A stretch of DNA of 5,059 nucleotides, taken from Candidatus Thiomargarita nelsonii (lineage in GTDB: Bacteria; Pseudomonadota; Gammaproteobacteria; Beggiatoales; Beggiatoaceae). The stretch spans positions 1 through 5,059 of the forward strand of contig LUTY01002702.1 in the NCBI GenBank assembly GCA_001640045.1, given 5' to 3'. Shown piece after piece: positions 1 to 5,059 of the stretch (positions within the stretch are counted from its first letter, which is position 1; the number at the start of each line of letters is the position of its first letter). The notes below the pieces were generated by a model that was not told where the DNA came from, did no database searches, and worked only from the letters and a program-made list of their open reading frames with translations. Made by a program: the position numbers and the translations under genes.

Positions 1-219
1 CATTCGTCATCCAAGCGGAGCTATTTATGCGTTTAAAATGGTGTGATTCGCATTTAATTTTACCAATTTCTGATTTAGCCGATAGTCATGTATTATATAG
101 AAAATTGGTCCGTGTGGTTTGATCTCAAAATTATATTTATGACCATTTTTAAAGTTTTTTTTGATAAGAATGCCTATTAAATATTCGGGAATATGCCGAA
201 AACGATTTGAAGATTGCAC
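1..219. other. Non-coding flank, no recognisable gene
   Basis: I recognise no gene in this AT-rich stretch. A minus-strand open frame (264 to 25) crosses it, but its product is rich in Phe, Ile, Lys and Asn, begins inside the neighbouring insertion sequence, and resembles no family I know, so I treat it as chance. In particular, this flank does not encode the N-terminal half of the MBL protein whose C-terminal part lies beyond the element at 1632. It therefore gives no sign of being the other half of a simple insertion site. Confidence 0.6.
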
Positions 220-235
220 CCTAAGTACACGACAA
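220..235 (+). repeat. IS4 element terminal inverted repeat, left (3' side of transposase)
   Basis: Sixteen bases pair with 1438-1453 with one mismatch (223 against 1450). This end lies 92 bp beyond the transposase stop codon. It runs directly into a small palindrome (GACAAG-AGA-CTTGTC, 231-245) and then the larger palindrome at 237-326. Confidence 0.6.
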
Positions 236-236
236 G

Positions 237-326
237 AGACTTGTCCCTTAATAAGGCAAACCATTGATATTCATTCAATCTGGCCTATTATATTTTCAAT
301 GGGTTAGCTTATTAAGGGACAAGTCT
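237..326. repeat. 90-bp palindrome at the transposase stop
   Basis: The arms at 237-267 and 296-326 match in inverted orientation at 28 of 31 bases, the outer 19 perfectly (AGACTTGTCCCTTAATAAG and its complement). The 28-bp centre is AT-rich. The right arm overlaps the last codons and stop of the minus-strand transposase (stop at 312-314). Transcribed, it would fold into a long hairpin directly after the coding region. No T-run follows it on the minus strand, so it is not a textbook terminator. A third copy of the 19-mer, with one mismatch, lies outside the element at 1612-1630. It may protect the transcript end or block read-through, or it may be a small inserted palindromic repeat. Confidence 0.75.
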
Positions 327-1363
327 AATAATTTGACGAACAGTTGAAATTCTTGAAACTTTTCGGTTGCAAAGAAGATTCTGTAGGTAGTCCAACCCAT
401 AACGAAATAGGCGGATTAAAGGACGACCAATGGTGGTTTTTAAAGGGATAGGTCGTTGTTGATGTAACCATTCTCCGGTCCGGTGTGCCCAAACGAAAGT
501 AATAGCTAATATTGCAATCATTGAACTGATACGCTCATTTTCGGTTATATGGGTAGATTCAAAATTGAATCCTCGACTTTTTAAACAACCAAACAGTGTT
601 TCTATCTGCCAGCGTTTGCCATAGTTGACAAGGGCCGTTTCTGGTGATTCGGTGGTAGCTATGATGAGAAATTCATCAACTTTGGTTTTAAGACCAACAA
701 GATATAATTTTTGTCCCCAAATTGAACGTTTACCAGAAAGAATGAGGCTCTCCCCGACTGACAGGTGATTGAACAATGTCCACGCATTCACAAGCTGTCC
801 TCTCGCATTGGCGACTTCCGTGTTGTTTTTTATACGGATGCATAACTTAATATTTTGTTCTCTCAAATATTCAATTAACGAATTACCAAGAAATTCTCTA
901 TCAGCGGTGACGCAAGCTATTTTTTCCGTAACCATTGAGCTTAATAAAGCGTTCCATGAGTGCTATGCGCTCACGAGTCTGACTATTACCACCTTTGGGT
1001 AATAATGTCCATAAGATGGGAAAAGCTATCCCTTTATGAGCTATCTAACAATCGGATATTTATCTTCTTTTCTTTTCTTTTTACCAAAGTGCCCGCTCCC
1101 ATTCGTTAGCAGGTAATAAATTTATTAATAGACGTGCTATCTCATCATAATTAAAAGAAAAGAAAATTTTTGAAAAAAACCTTGCAACCGTCTATAGTTT
1201 GAATTTTCGATGAACTACCGGAAAATGCAACGGCAATTTTAGCCAAGTTAACCGTTCTAACCTGAATTAGGGCTATGACCATTTTTACTAGAAGTTCAAG
1301 CCTAGAACCGTGCCAGTTTAGGGATTTTTTGAATGTATTTTTTAATTCTTGTTCTGCTTTCAT
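312..1363 (-). pseudogene. IS4-family transposase, frameshifted and missing a catalytic segment
   Basis: DDE transposase that would cut and join the ends of the surrounding IS. I start it at 1363 because a GGAG lies 8 bases upstream. The first frame (1363 to about 1160) gives MKAEQELKNTFKKSLNWHG and the helical N-terminal domain. A shift near 1160 leads into NYDEIARLLINLLPANEW, and more shifts occur between about 1075 and 1027. The frame then encodes FPILWTLLPKGGNSQTRER (1026 to about 931), and a further shift near 935 joins the C-terminal frame (935-312). That frame holds the second catalytic Asp in TADREFLG and the YGKRWQIE...K signature (Y-2-R-3-E-6-K; catalytic Glu codon 600-602). The usual DRTNW block with the first catalytic Asp, expected between ANEW and the KG.AFPILW block, cannot be found, so a small deletion is likely. 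The ancestral product was about 350 residues. Inactive, in my reading. Confidence 0.85.
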
Positions 1364-1371
1364 TAAATATT

Positions 1372-1375
1372 CTCC
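1372..1375 (-). promoter_or_regulatory. Ribosome binding site of the IS4 transposase
   Basis: On the minus strand GGAG stands 8 bases before the ATG at 1363-1361. It decides the start: the longer open frame from 1423 has no such site, and its first residues look like translated AT-rich leader. Confidence 0.5.
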
Positions 1376-1437
1376 ACACCAGTCCATTTTTTTAAAAAAA
1401 TTAAAATTTATAATAGATATCAATAGAATAGGTAATA

Positions 1438-1453
1438 TTGTCGTGTACTGAGG
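1438..1453 (-). repeat. IS4 element terminal inverted repeat, right (5' side of transposase)
   Basis: Inverted partner of 220-235, containing TTGTCGTGTACT as a perfect 12-bp core. It lies about 75-90 bp upstream of the transposase start on the minus strand. Confidence 0.6.
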
Positions 1454-1571
1454 TTTGATACATAAAGAGGGTGCGCAACTTGGCGTTTTTTTTATAAAGC
1501 AAACAACACATTTTTTTTATGGTTATGAAGGTTTTTTTGTCGTTATCAGGTATCCGCACTTGATTTTTTTA

Positions 1572-1603
1572 TCACATAAATCACATAAATCACATAAATC
1601 ACA
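1572..1603 (+). repeat. 9-bp tandem repeat TCACATAAA, about 3.5 copies
   Basis: Three perfect copies of TCACATAAA (1572-1580, 1581-1589, 1590-1598) followed by TCACA. The period is 9 bp, the same as the larger array at 4765-4890, though the unit differs. Confidence 0.9.
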
Positions 1604-1611
1604 GTTCAAAC

Positions 1612-1630
1612 CTTATTAAGGAACAAGTCT
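1612..1630 (+). repeat. Third copy of the IS4-associated 19-mer
   Basis: CTTATTAAGGAACAAGTCT matches 308-326 in direct orientation, and 237-255 in inverted orientation, with one mismatch. It ends one base before the MBL fragment's frame opens at 1632. It could be the leftover end of a lost mobile repeat whose arrival cut the MBL gene. Confidence 0.75.
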
Positions 1631-1631
1631 A

Positions 1632-1931
1632 TTGTTTGTGGGCTACCAAGGACAAGGCACGATTGGGCGTACTATCCAAAAATATGGGCCACAGAATGGG
1701 TGGGTGGAAATTGAAGGTAAGCGTTATACGATTAATGCTCAAGTGCATACGATTAGTGGCTACTGTGCTCATGCGGATCAACGGAATTTAGTCAACTTTG
1801 TTAAACGGATGCGTCATAAGCCAAAGGAAATTCGGTTAGTAGATGGAGATGAAGACGCTAAACGAGCGTTAGCTGAAGAATTGGGTGAAGTTTGTCCCAG
1901 GGGAGATGAAACGGTTCGTATTCTTGATTGA
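1632..1931 (+). pseudogene. C-terminal fragment of a beta-CASP metallo-beta-lactamase RNase-like protein
   Basis: About 100 residues of a protein usually near 450-480. The family are MBL-fold, beta-CASP exonuclease/RNA-processing-type proteins, cytosolic and zinc-dependent. The fragment opens with LFVGYQGQGTIGR, the strand after the family's SGMCSGGR region, then has HTISGYCAHADQ (motif B; His at residue 47) and a C-terminal helix. The last motif, normally VHG followed by an acidic residue, reads LVDGDED: the motif C histidine is Asp at residue 71 (codon 1842-1844), a one-base change from CAT. The TTG at 1632 is the family's internal Leu codon, not a true start, and no ribosome site precedes it. 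Upstream lies repeat and IS sequence, so the N-terminal three quarters is missing here. A complementary part of the same family lies at 4219-5059. Not expected to be active. Confidence 0.88.
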
Positions 1932-1964
1932 TAACTGATAACTTAATTACTGATGAGTAATACC

Positions 1965-2068
1965 TTGACAATGTCACATTCAAATGTAGGGTGGGTTTAG
2001 CTGCGCGATACTTCGCGCAGCTAAACCCACCCTACATTGTTACATTGGCTGAAATGTGACATTGTCAA
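1965..2068. repeat. Nested palindrome with 26-bp perfect hairpin
   Basis: The inner arms 1983-2008 and 2013-2038 pair perfectly over 26 bp with a 4-base loop (TACT). The arms carry GTAGGGTGGGTTTAGC. The outer arms 1965-1980 (TTGACAATGTCACATT) and 2053-2068 pair perfectly over 16 bp. Between the two stems lie 2 bases on one side and 14 on the other. The inner palindrome resembles the GTAGGGTGGG-type dispersed repeats of cyanobacteria and Beggiatoa-like genomes. It starts 33 bp after the MBL stop and ends against the permease remnant, so it may once have worked as a terminator between the two, but no T-run follows. The G+C-rich inner stem contrasts with its AT-rich surroundings. Confidence 0.9.
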
Positions 2069-2143
2069 AATACTATTCAACACGAATTGATCATTGAAGC
2101 CGGCCATACTGAGAGGCAATATTGGAAAGATTTATGGAGATAC
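2069..2143 (+). pseudogene. 5' remnant of an ABC-2 type polysaccharide/LPS export permease
   Basis: Reading from 2069, the frame gives HELIIEAGHTERQYWKDLWRY. This closely matches the N-terminal cytoplasmic stretch of Wzm/TagG-like ABC-2 permeases (typically ELIIEAGRTE.QYW.DLWRYRELFYF). In that family the protein sits in the inner membrane and exports O-antigen or other polysaccharide with a Wzt-like ATPase. Only about 25 codons remain. No start codon is preserved, since the outer arm of the palindrome abuts the frame. After the WRY codons (TAC at 2141-2143) the sequence switches to CCCTAATCCACC, the presumed IS1380 end, and a stop follows. The usual RELFYF continuation is not found at the far end of that element (after 4082), so more than a simple insertion took place. 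The call rests on motif memory over a short stretch. Confidence 0.7.
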
Positions 2144-2144
2144 C

Positions 2145-2156
2145 CCTAATCCACCA
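2145..2156 (+). repeat. Candidate IS1380 left terminal inverted repeat
   Basis: CCTAATCCACCA pairs with 4070-4082 allowing one gapped base. It starts 2 bases after the last permease codon. Confidence 0.45.
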
Positions 2157-2263
2157 TAAAAAAAAATTTAAAACTAATTTTTCATTATAACATCATACTG
2201 TTACGATATGTTGTGGTGAAGAGTTTGATCATCAATTTGGTGAAAAAAACAGCTAAAGATCTC

Positions 2264-2292
2264 TTGTTTTTTAACTAGGAAACAATTATTAT
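2264..2292 (+). promoter_or_regulatory. Possible promoter of the IS1380 transposase
   Basis: TTGTTT (2264-2269), 17 bases, then TATTAT (2287-2292), placed 36 bases before the ATG at 2328. The -10 box is 5 of 6, but the -35 box only 3 of 6. In AT-rich sequence this is weak evidence. Confidence 0.25.
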
Positions 2293-2327
2293 GAAAACAT
2301 AACATAAAAAATAATTGGGTGAAAATA

Positions 2328-3927
2328 ATGAGTCAAGGCATATTACCTTTTAAATATGAAGTCGAACCCGTGAATTCTGATATGACCGCTTTAGCGCAGC
2401 GATCCATCGTACTTAGATTTAGCCACCGTTTGTGGGCTAACCGACTCAATAAGACGACATTTAACCGTCAATTCAAAAAAACAGCAAGGCTGGACGGATG
2501 AACAAATAGTTATGGCATTGGTATTACTGAACCTAGCCGGTGGCGAAAGTGTCGATGATTTGCGAATATTGGAAGGAGATGAAGGTTTTGCCAAGGTGAT
2601 GAGAAGAGTGGAAACACACGGTTTACCACGTAGAGAAAGACGTGCCTTGGAAAAACGATGGCGCAAACAACGTCGGCGTGCGGTGCCATCACCTTCGCAT
2701 GTTTTCAGATATTTAGCGGCTTTTCATGATTCCAAGGAAGAAACTAAGCGTCAACCTGGAAAAGCTTTTATCCCGAAACCGAATAAAAAATTACATAATA
2801 TACAAATAGTTAACACTGTTCTCCTGGCGTTTGCTCAACTAAAAAATCCCCAACGAACGGCTACCTTAGATATGGATGCCACCCTGGTGGAAACTCAAAA
2901 ACGACAATCATTATTTTGTTATAAAGGTTATAAATCTTATCAGCCCATAAATACTTACTGGTTTGAACAAAATATCGTGGTGCACTCTGAATTTCGAGAC
3001 GGAAATGTGCCCGCTGGGTACGAGCAACTTCGGGTTTTTCAAGCCTTTGGGGGTGGAAAAAGTCTTTTTACGTTCTGATACCGCCGGTTATCAACATGAA
3101 TTGCTTCAAGACTGTGCTGAGGCTAAAAACGAACGTTTTGGTGTCATTGAGTTTGCTATTGGGGTCGATGTCACACCGGCATTTAAAGAGGCTGTGGCAA
3201 CTGTGTCCGAGAATCAATGGCAACCGCTGTACGACGAGATAGGGCCAGGTCAAAAAATCAAAACTTCTCAAGAATGGGCAGAAGTTTGTTTTGTACCAGA
3301 AGGATTAGCCCATAAAAAAACTGGACCTGATTACCGTTTTCTGGCTATTCGAGAAGCACTGGAGCAAACGGAATTATTTGAGCAAGACGTTCAACAATTG
3401 CCGTTCCCAACTATGGAAATGAAATCATTAGGGCGTTACAAAATCTTTGGTGTTGTCACTAATAAAACTTTACCAGGTGAAGAACTGATTCATTGGCATA
3501 GGCTTTGTGCTGCAAAAGCGAACACGCTCATTCCATCATGAAAGATGATTTAGCCGGTGGACGTTTACCTTCGGGGGATTTCGGTGAAAATGCCGCTTGG
3601 TGGCTCATTATGCTTCTCGCCTTCAATCTAAGTGCTTTGATGACTCATTTAGTACTTCCTTCAAGCTGGGCCAGCAAACGATTGAAAGCAATTCGTTTTG
3701 GTTTGATTAATCTGGCCGGGCGTGTGGTTGATAGTTCTAGGCAACTGATTGTGCGTTTATCTGGTAATCATCCTTCCACTGAACTTTTATTAGATGTACG
3801 ACATCGGATTCTTCAATTAGCTCTGGTTCCTTATGGCTCAATAGGCAACAATCAATTTATTGATTTAGCTATATTTTTTCTGGTTTGGGGCCAGAGGGGA
3901 TTATTGCGCCTGAAATTTGAGAAATAA
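2328..3927 (+). pseudogene. IS1380-family transposase, three frameshifts
   Basis: DDE transposase of the IS1380 group, about 510-530 residues if the frames are joined. Start ATG at 2328 gives MSQGILPFKYEVEPV, the usual opening. Frame 1 runs to about 2397. A shift leads to YLDLATVCGLTDSIRRH in the second frame, which continues through GWTDEQIV, LLNLAGGESVDDL, HGLPRRERRALEKRWRK, the first catalytic block LDMDATLVET (Asp codon 2875-2877) and EFRDGNVPAGYEQLRVFQ. Near 3043 about five residues are lost with a second shift into LGVEKVFLRSDTAGYQ (Asp codon 3077-3079). That frame runs on through VIEFAIGVDVTPAF and QEWAEVCFVPEG. Near 3502 a third shift leads to KSEHAHSIMKDDLAGG (probable catalytic Glu codon 3520-3522) and the C-terminal helices AAWWLIMLLAFNL and ASKRLKAIRFGLINLAGR. 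The catalytic blocks survive, but no full-length product can be made by normal translation. The pieces are well conserved, so decay looks fairly recent. Confidence 0.92.
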
Positions 3928-3940
3928 CAACCCATTTTCA

Positions 3941-4003
3941 CCTGTTTTATAATTTTGGTCATCAAATGATCAAAAGAAGGAAACAGGAGTTGCCATTTTT
4001 TTT
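3941..4003 (+). terminator. Weak hairpin plus T-run after the IS1380 transposase
   Basis: The arms 3941-3962 and 3966-3987 pair at about 16 of 22 positions, with CCTGTTT/AAACAGG at the base and TTTTG.TCAT near the loop. Eight T's follow at 3996-4003 after an 8-base gap. Position after the stop fits a terminator; the interrupted stem and the gap make it doubtful. Confidence 0.3.
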
Positions 4004-4069
4004 GAAAAAGGCCCTAAATTAAAAAATCAGGACCAATTCAGAACTTTTGGACTTGACGTAAAAATGAGG

Positions 4070-4082
4070 TGGTGGATTTAGG
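4070..4082 (-). repeat. Candidate IS1380 right terminal inverted repeat
   Basis: TGGTGGATTTAGG is the inverted counterpart of 2145-2156. It lies 143-155 bp past the transposase stop. A match of this length could arise by chance in AT-rich sequence, so only moderate weight is given. Confidence 0.45.
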
Positions 4083-4119
4083 TATAGGTGACGACTGGAC
4101 TTAAACAAGTAAAAAGTGT

Positions 4120-4205
4120 TATAATATATATTATTGGTGGTTGTGTCCTTATTTCAATTGATTTGTTTCATTCTATGATTAATTTTAACACAACCTCCTT
4201 TTTTT
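4120..4205 (+). ncRNA. Candidate small transcript: TATAAT box, stem and T7 tail
   Basis: A perfect TATAAT stands at 4120-4125, with a poor -35-like TGGACT 18 bases before it. Ten bases downstream, GGTGGTTGTGT (4136-4146) pairs with ACACAACCTCC (4188-4198) with one mismatch, followed at once by seven T's (4199-4205). Transcription from the box would start near 4132 and could end at the T-run, giving an RNA of about 74 nt closed by one 11-bp stem with a 41-base loop. Equally, this may be a remnant terminator or the ends of a small inverted-repeat insertion upstream of the MBL fragment. No known RNA family recognised. Confidence 0.3.
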
Positions 4206-4218
4206 AAGCATCAAAATG

Positions 4219-4277
4219 GGCGAAGCTATTGGTTCCTATAACATATTTTTTGTATGTCCTTTTGGCGAAGCTATTGG
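4219..4277 (+). repeat. 14-bp direct repeat, 45 bp apart, at the MBL fragment's 5' edge
   Basis: GGCGAAGCTATTGG occurs at 4219-4232 and 4264-4277. The offset of 45 bp keeps frame, so both copies read as AKLL in the MBL frame. The second copy belongs to the MBL homology. The first may be a short duplication or a footprint from an element that came and left. Confidence 0.85.
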
Positions 4278-4764
4278 GTTTTAAGGGTCCCATTTATTGT
4301 ACCCAAGCTACCGCTGTTCTATTGCCGTTAATGTTAGAGGATGCGGTCAAAATCGGATTGACCAGGGATCAGCGTTTGGTGGAACGCTTGATTAATAAAA
4401 TTAATCAATGTATCATACCCGTCCCTTTATAAACGTTGGGAGACAATTGATCTCACCCCTGAAGTCCAAATTAAAATTAAATTTAAACCGGCTGGACATA
4501 TTTTTGGCTCAGCTTTGTTACGTGTGATAGCTCTAATACGGGAGAACGGGTCATTTTTTCCGGTGATTTAGGTGCCCCTTATGCACCCCTAATCCCGGCT
4601 CCCAAATCACCTTATGCTGGTGATGTTTTAGTGTTAGAAAGCACTTACGGAGACAGGCGCCACCCTAACCGCAAACAACGCAGGCAAGTGCTTAAACAAA
4701 TCATAGAACGCTGCATGAGGGATAAAGGGGCAGTGTTAATACCGGCGTTTAGTTTGGGCAGATT

Positions 4765-4890
4765 GAGTTTATGGAGTTTATAGAGTTTATGGAGTTTATG
4801 AGTTTTATCTCTAACCTTATAAACTCTATAAACTCTACAAACTCTACAAACTCTACAAACTCTACAAACTCTACAAACTCTACAAACTCA
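4765..4890. repeat. Inverted arrays of a 9-bp repeat (GAGTTTATG / ACAAACTCT)
   Basis: The left block has four units of GAGTTTAT followed by G or A (4765-4800). The right block has eight units of the near-complement: two ATAAACTCT, five ACAAACTCT and a last ACAAACTCA (4819-4890). An 18-base spacer joins them, so the whole can fold into a long hairpin. It sits inside the MBL remnant exactly between SLGR and SPLANR and replaces the coding sequence expected there. The near-identical copies suggest recent expansion by slippage, and the array has no spacers, so it is not CRISPR. Confidence 0.92.
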
Positions 4891-5059
4891 ACAACTCTCC
4901 GTTGGCTAACCGCTTAACGGAGGTTTATAAACAACTCAAACCCTTATGGGATTTTGATGCACGTAGAACACTGTAACAAGGCCGCCACCCCTTGAATTTT
5001 GAGCAATTGCTCACCATTAACGAGCGGCGGATCATAAAAAATACAAAAAAATTAAAAAG

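Larger units (their letters stand above)
220..1453 (-). mobile_element. IS4-family insertion sequence, decayed
   Basis: Element of about 1234 bp. Its ends are inverted repeats at 220-235 and 1438-1453 that match at 15 of 16 positions (CCT, A or C, then AGTACACGACAA). The minus-strand transposase sits almost centrally, with 90 bp before its start and 92 bp after its stop, which is normal IS geometry. The family call rests on the transposase Y-R-E-K signature. I see no convincing target-site duplication: the bases just outside 220 and 1453 do not match, which suggests later rearrangement or decay at one or both ends. The transposase is broken, so the element cannot move by itself, though a related enzyme might still act on the ends. 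Alternative boundaries at 237 and 1630, using a different 19-bp repeat, were considered and judged less likely. Confidence 0.6.
1454..1631. other. Non-coding spacer, T-rich, with small repeats
   Basis: Lies between the IS4 right end and the MBL fragment. It contains several T-tracts of 7-8 bases (for example in 1480-1570), a 9-bp tandem repeat at 1572-1603, and a 19-bp repeat at 1612-1630 that stops one base before the MBL reading frame begins. No open frame of note and no RNA gene recognised. Confidence 0.6.
2145..4082 (+). mobile_element. IS1380-family insertion sequence, decayed
   Basis: About 1.94 kb, with a broken IS1380 transposase (2328-3927) and roughly 155-185 bp of non-coding sequence on each side. 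Candidate ends are CCTAATCCACCA (2145-2156) and its inverted form TGGTGGATTTAGG (4070-4082), which agree except for one inserted base. The left end falls exactly where the permease homology stops, which supports the boundary. IS1380 elements usually make 4-5 bp target duplications; none is clear here. The family call is strong and the exact ends are moderate. Confidence 0.6.
4219..5059 (+). pseudogene. Beta-CASP MBL RNase-like gene, N-proximal and middle part, broken; continues past the window
   Basis: Homology begins at LAKLLGFKGPIYCTQATA (about 4260). The start and the HxHxDH zinc motif are absent. The frame runs to 4426, where one extra T shifts it. PYKRWETIDLTPEV and PAGHIFGSALL (His codon 4497-4499) follow in the shifted frame. 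A missing base near 4524 restores the frame for VIFSGDLG (Asp codon 4565-4567), LESTYGD (motif A Glu codon 4637-4639) and LIPAFSLGR (to 4762). About 36 residues normally expected here are replaced by inverted 9-bp repeats (4765-4890). Homology resumes in another frame at SPLANRLTEVYKQLKPLWD (4896), meets a premature TAA (4974-4976) and goes on as QGRHPLNFEQLLTINE to the window edge. The part present is what the 1632-1931 fragment lacks, apart from a short stretch beyond the window. Lies 14 bp after the stem/T-run at 4136-4205. Surely non-functional. Confidence 0.88.

Noticed and set aside
25..264. 79-residue minus-strand open frame
   Set aside because: It begins inside the IS4 end, has composition typical of AT-rich noise, and resembles no family I recognise.
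925..940. Programmed frameshift at the A6 run in the IS4 transposase
   Set aside because: Other shifts and stops occur upstream in the same gene, so decay explains the break better than recoding.
769..1002. Plus-strand open frame opposite the IS4 transposase
   Set aside because: Shadow of the minus-strand transposase, which carries clear catalytic motifs.
237..1630. Alternative IS4 boundaries using the 19-mer at 237-255 and 1612-1630 as terminal repeats
   Set aside because: It would leave a 267-bp leader containing tandem repeats before the transposase, whereas the 16-bp pair at 220-235 and 1438-1453 is placed symmetrically about the gene. The 19-mer also occurs in a third, internal position.
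1931..1963. Heptamer repeat of the TAACTGA type after the MBL stop
   Set aside because: Only about two imperfect units are visible, too few to call an array.
4066..4104. Short open stretch reading EVVDLGIGDDWT before a stop
   Set aside because: Too short to assign, overlaps the presumed IS1380 right end, and matches neither the permease nor the MBL family.
4229..4432. Small independent 67-residue membrane-like protein
   Set aside because: From LAKLLGFKGPIYCT onward it matches the beta-CASP MBL family, whose homology continues in the next frame. The hydrophobic start comes from the duplicated stretch.
4765..4890. CRISPR array
   Set aside because: The units are 9 bp, contiguous, without spacers, and arranged as two inverted blocks.

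Overview
The window is a gene graveyard: a moderately AT-rich stretch holding two decayed insertion sequences, fragments of two ordinary chromosomal genes, and several palindromic and tandem repeats. I find no gene that is both complete and intact. The mix of IS4-type and IS1380-type transposase remnants, 9-bp tandem repeats and a GTAGGGTGGG-type palindrome resembles what is seen in large filamentous sulfur bacteria (Beggiatoa/Thiomargarita-like Gammaproteobacteria) and in filamentous cyanobacteria. I lean to the former, with low confidence and no phylogenetic marker to settle it.

Layout. 1-219 has no recognisable gene. 220-1453 is an IS4-family element with 16-bp terminal inverted repeats. 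Its minus-strand transposase (312-1363) is broken by frameshifts and seems to lack the first catalytic aspartate. 1454-1631 is non-coding, T-rich, with a 9-bp tandem repeat and a 19-bp repeat shared with the IS4 3' end. 1632-1931 is the C-terminal fragment of a beta-CASP metallo-beta-lactamase-fold (MBL) RNase-like protein. 1965-2068 is a nested palindrome. 2069-2143 is a short 5' remnant of an ABC-2 polysaccharide-export permease. About 2145-4082 is an IS1380-family element whose transposase (2328-3927) carries three frameshifts. 4120-4205 has a promoter-like box followed by a stem and a T-run. 4219-5059 is an N-proximal and middle portion of a beta-CASP MBL gene. It lacks its start and the HxHxDH metal motif, carries two compensating frameshifts, a block of inverted 9-bp repeats in place of part of the coding region, and a premature stop. 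It runs off the window.

How the parts relate. The two MBL fragments cover different, non-overlapping parts of the same protein family, lie on the same strand, and are in the order C-terminal then N-terminal. One insertion into one gene cannot give that order; a tandem duplicate or a recombination between repeats could. The permease remnant abuts the left end of the IS1380 element, so that element probably landed in, or was joined to, the permease gene. I see no pathway, defence system or novel enzyme system here. What merits attention is the repeat structure and the way repeats replace coding sequence.
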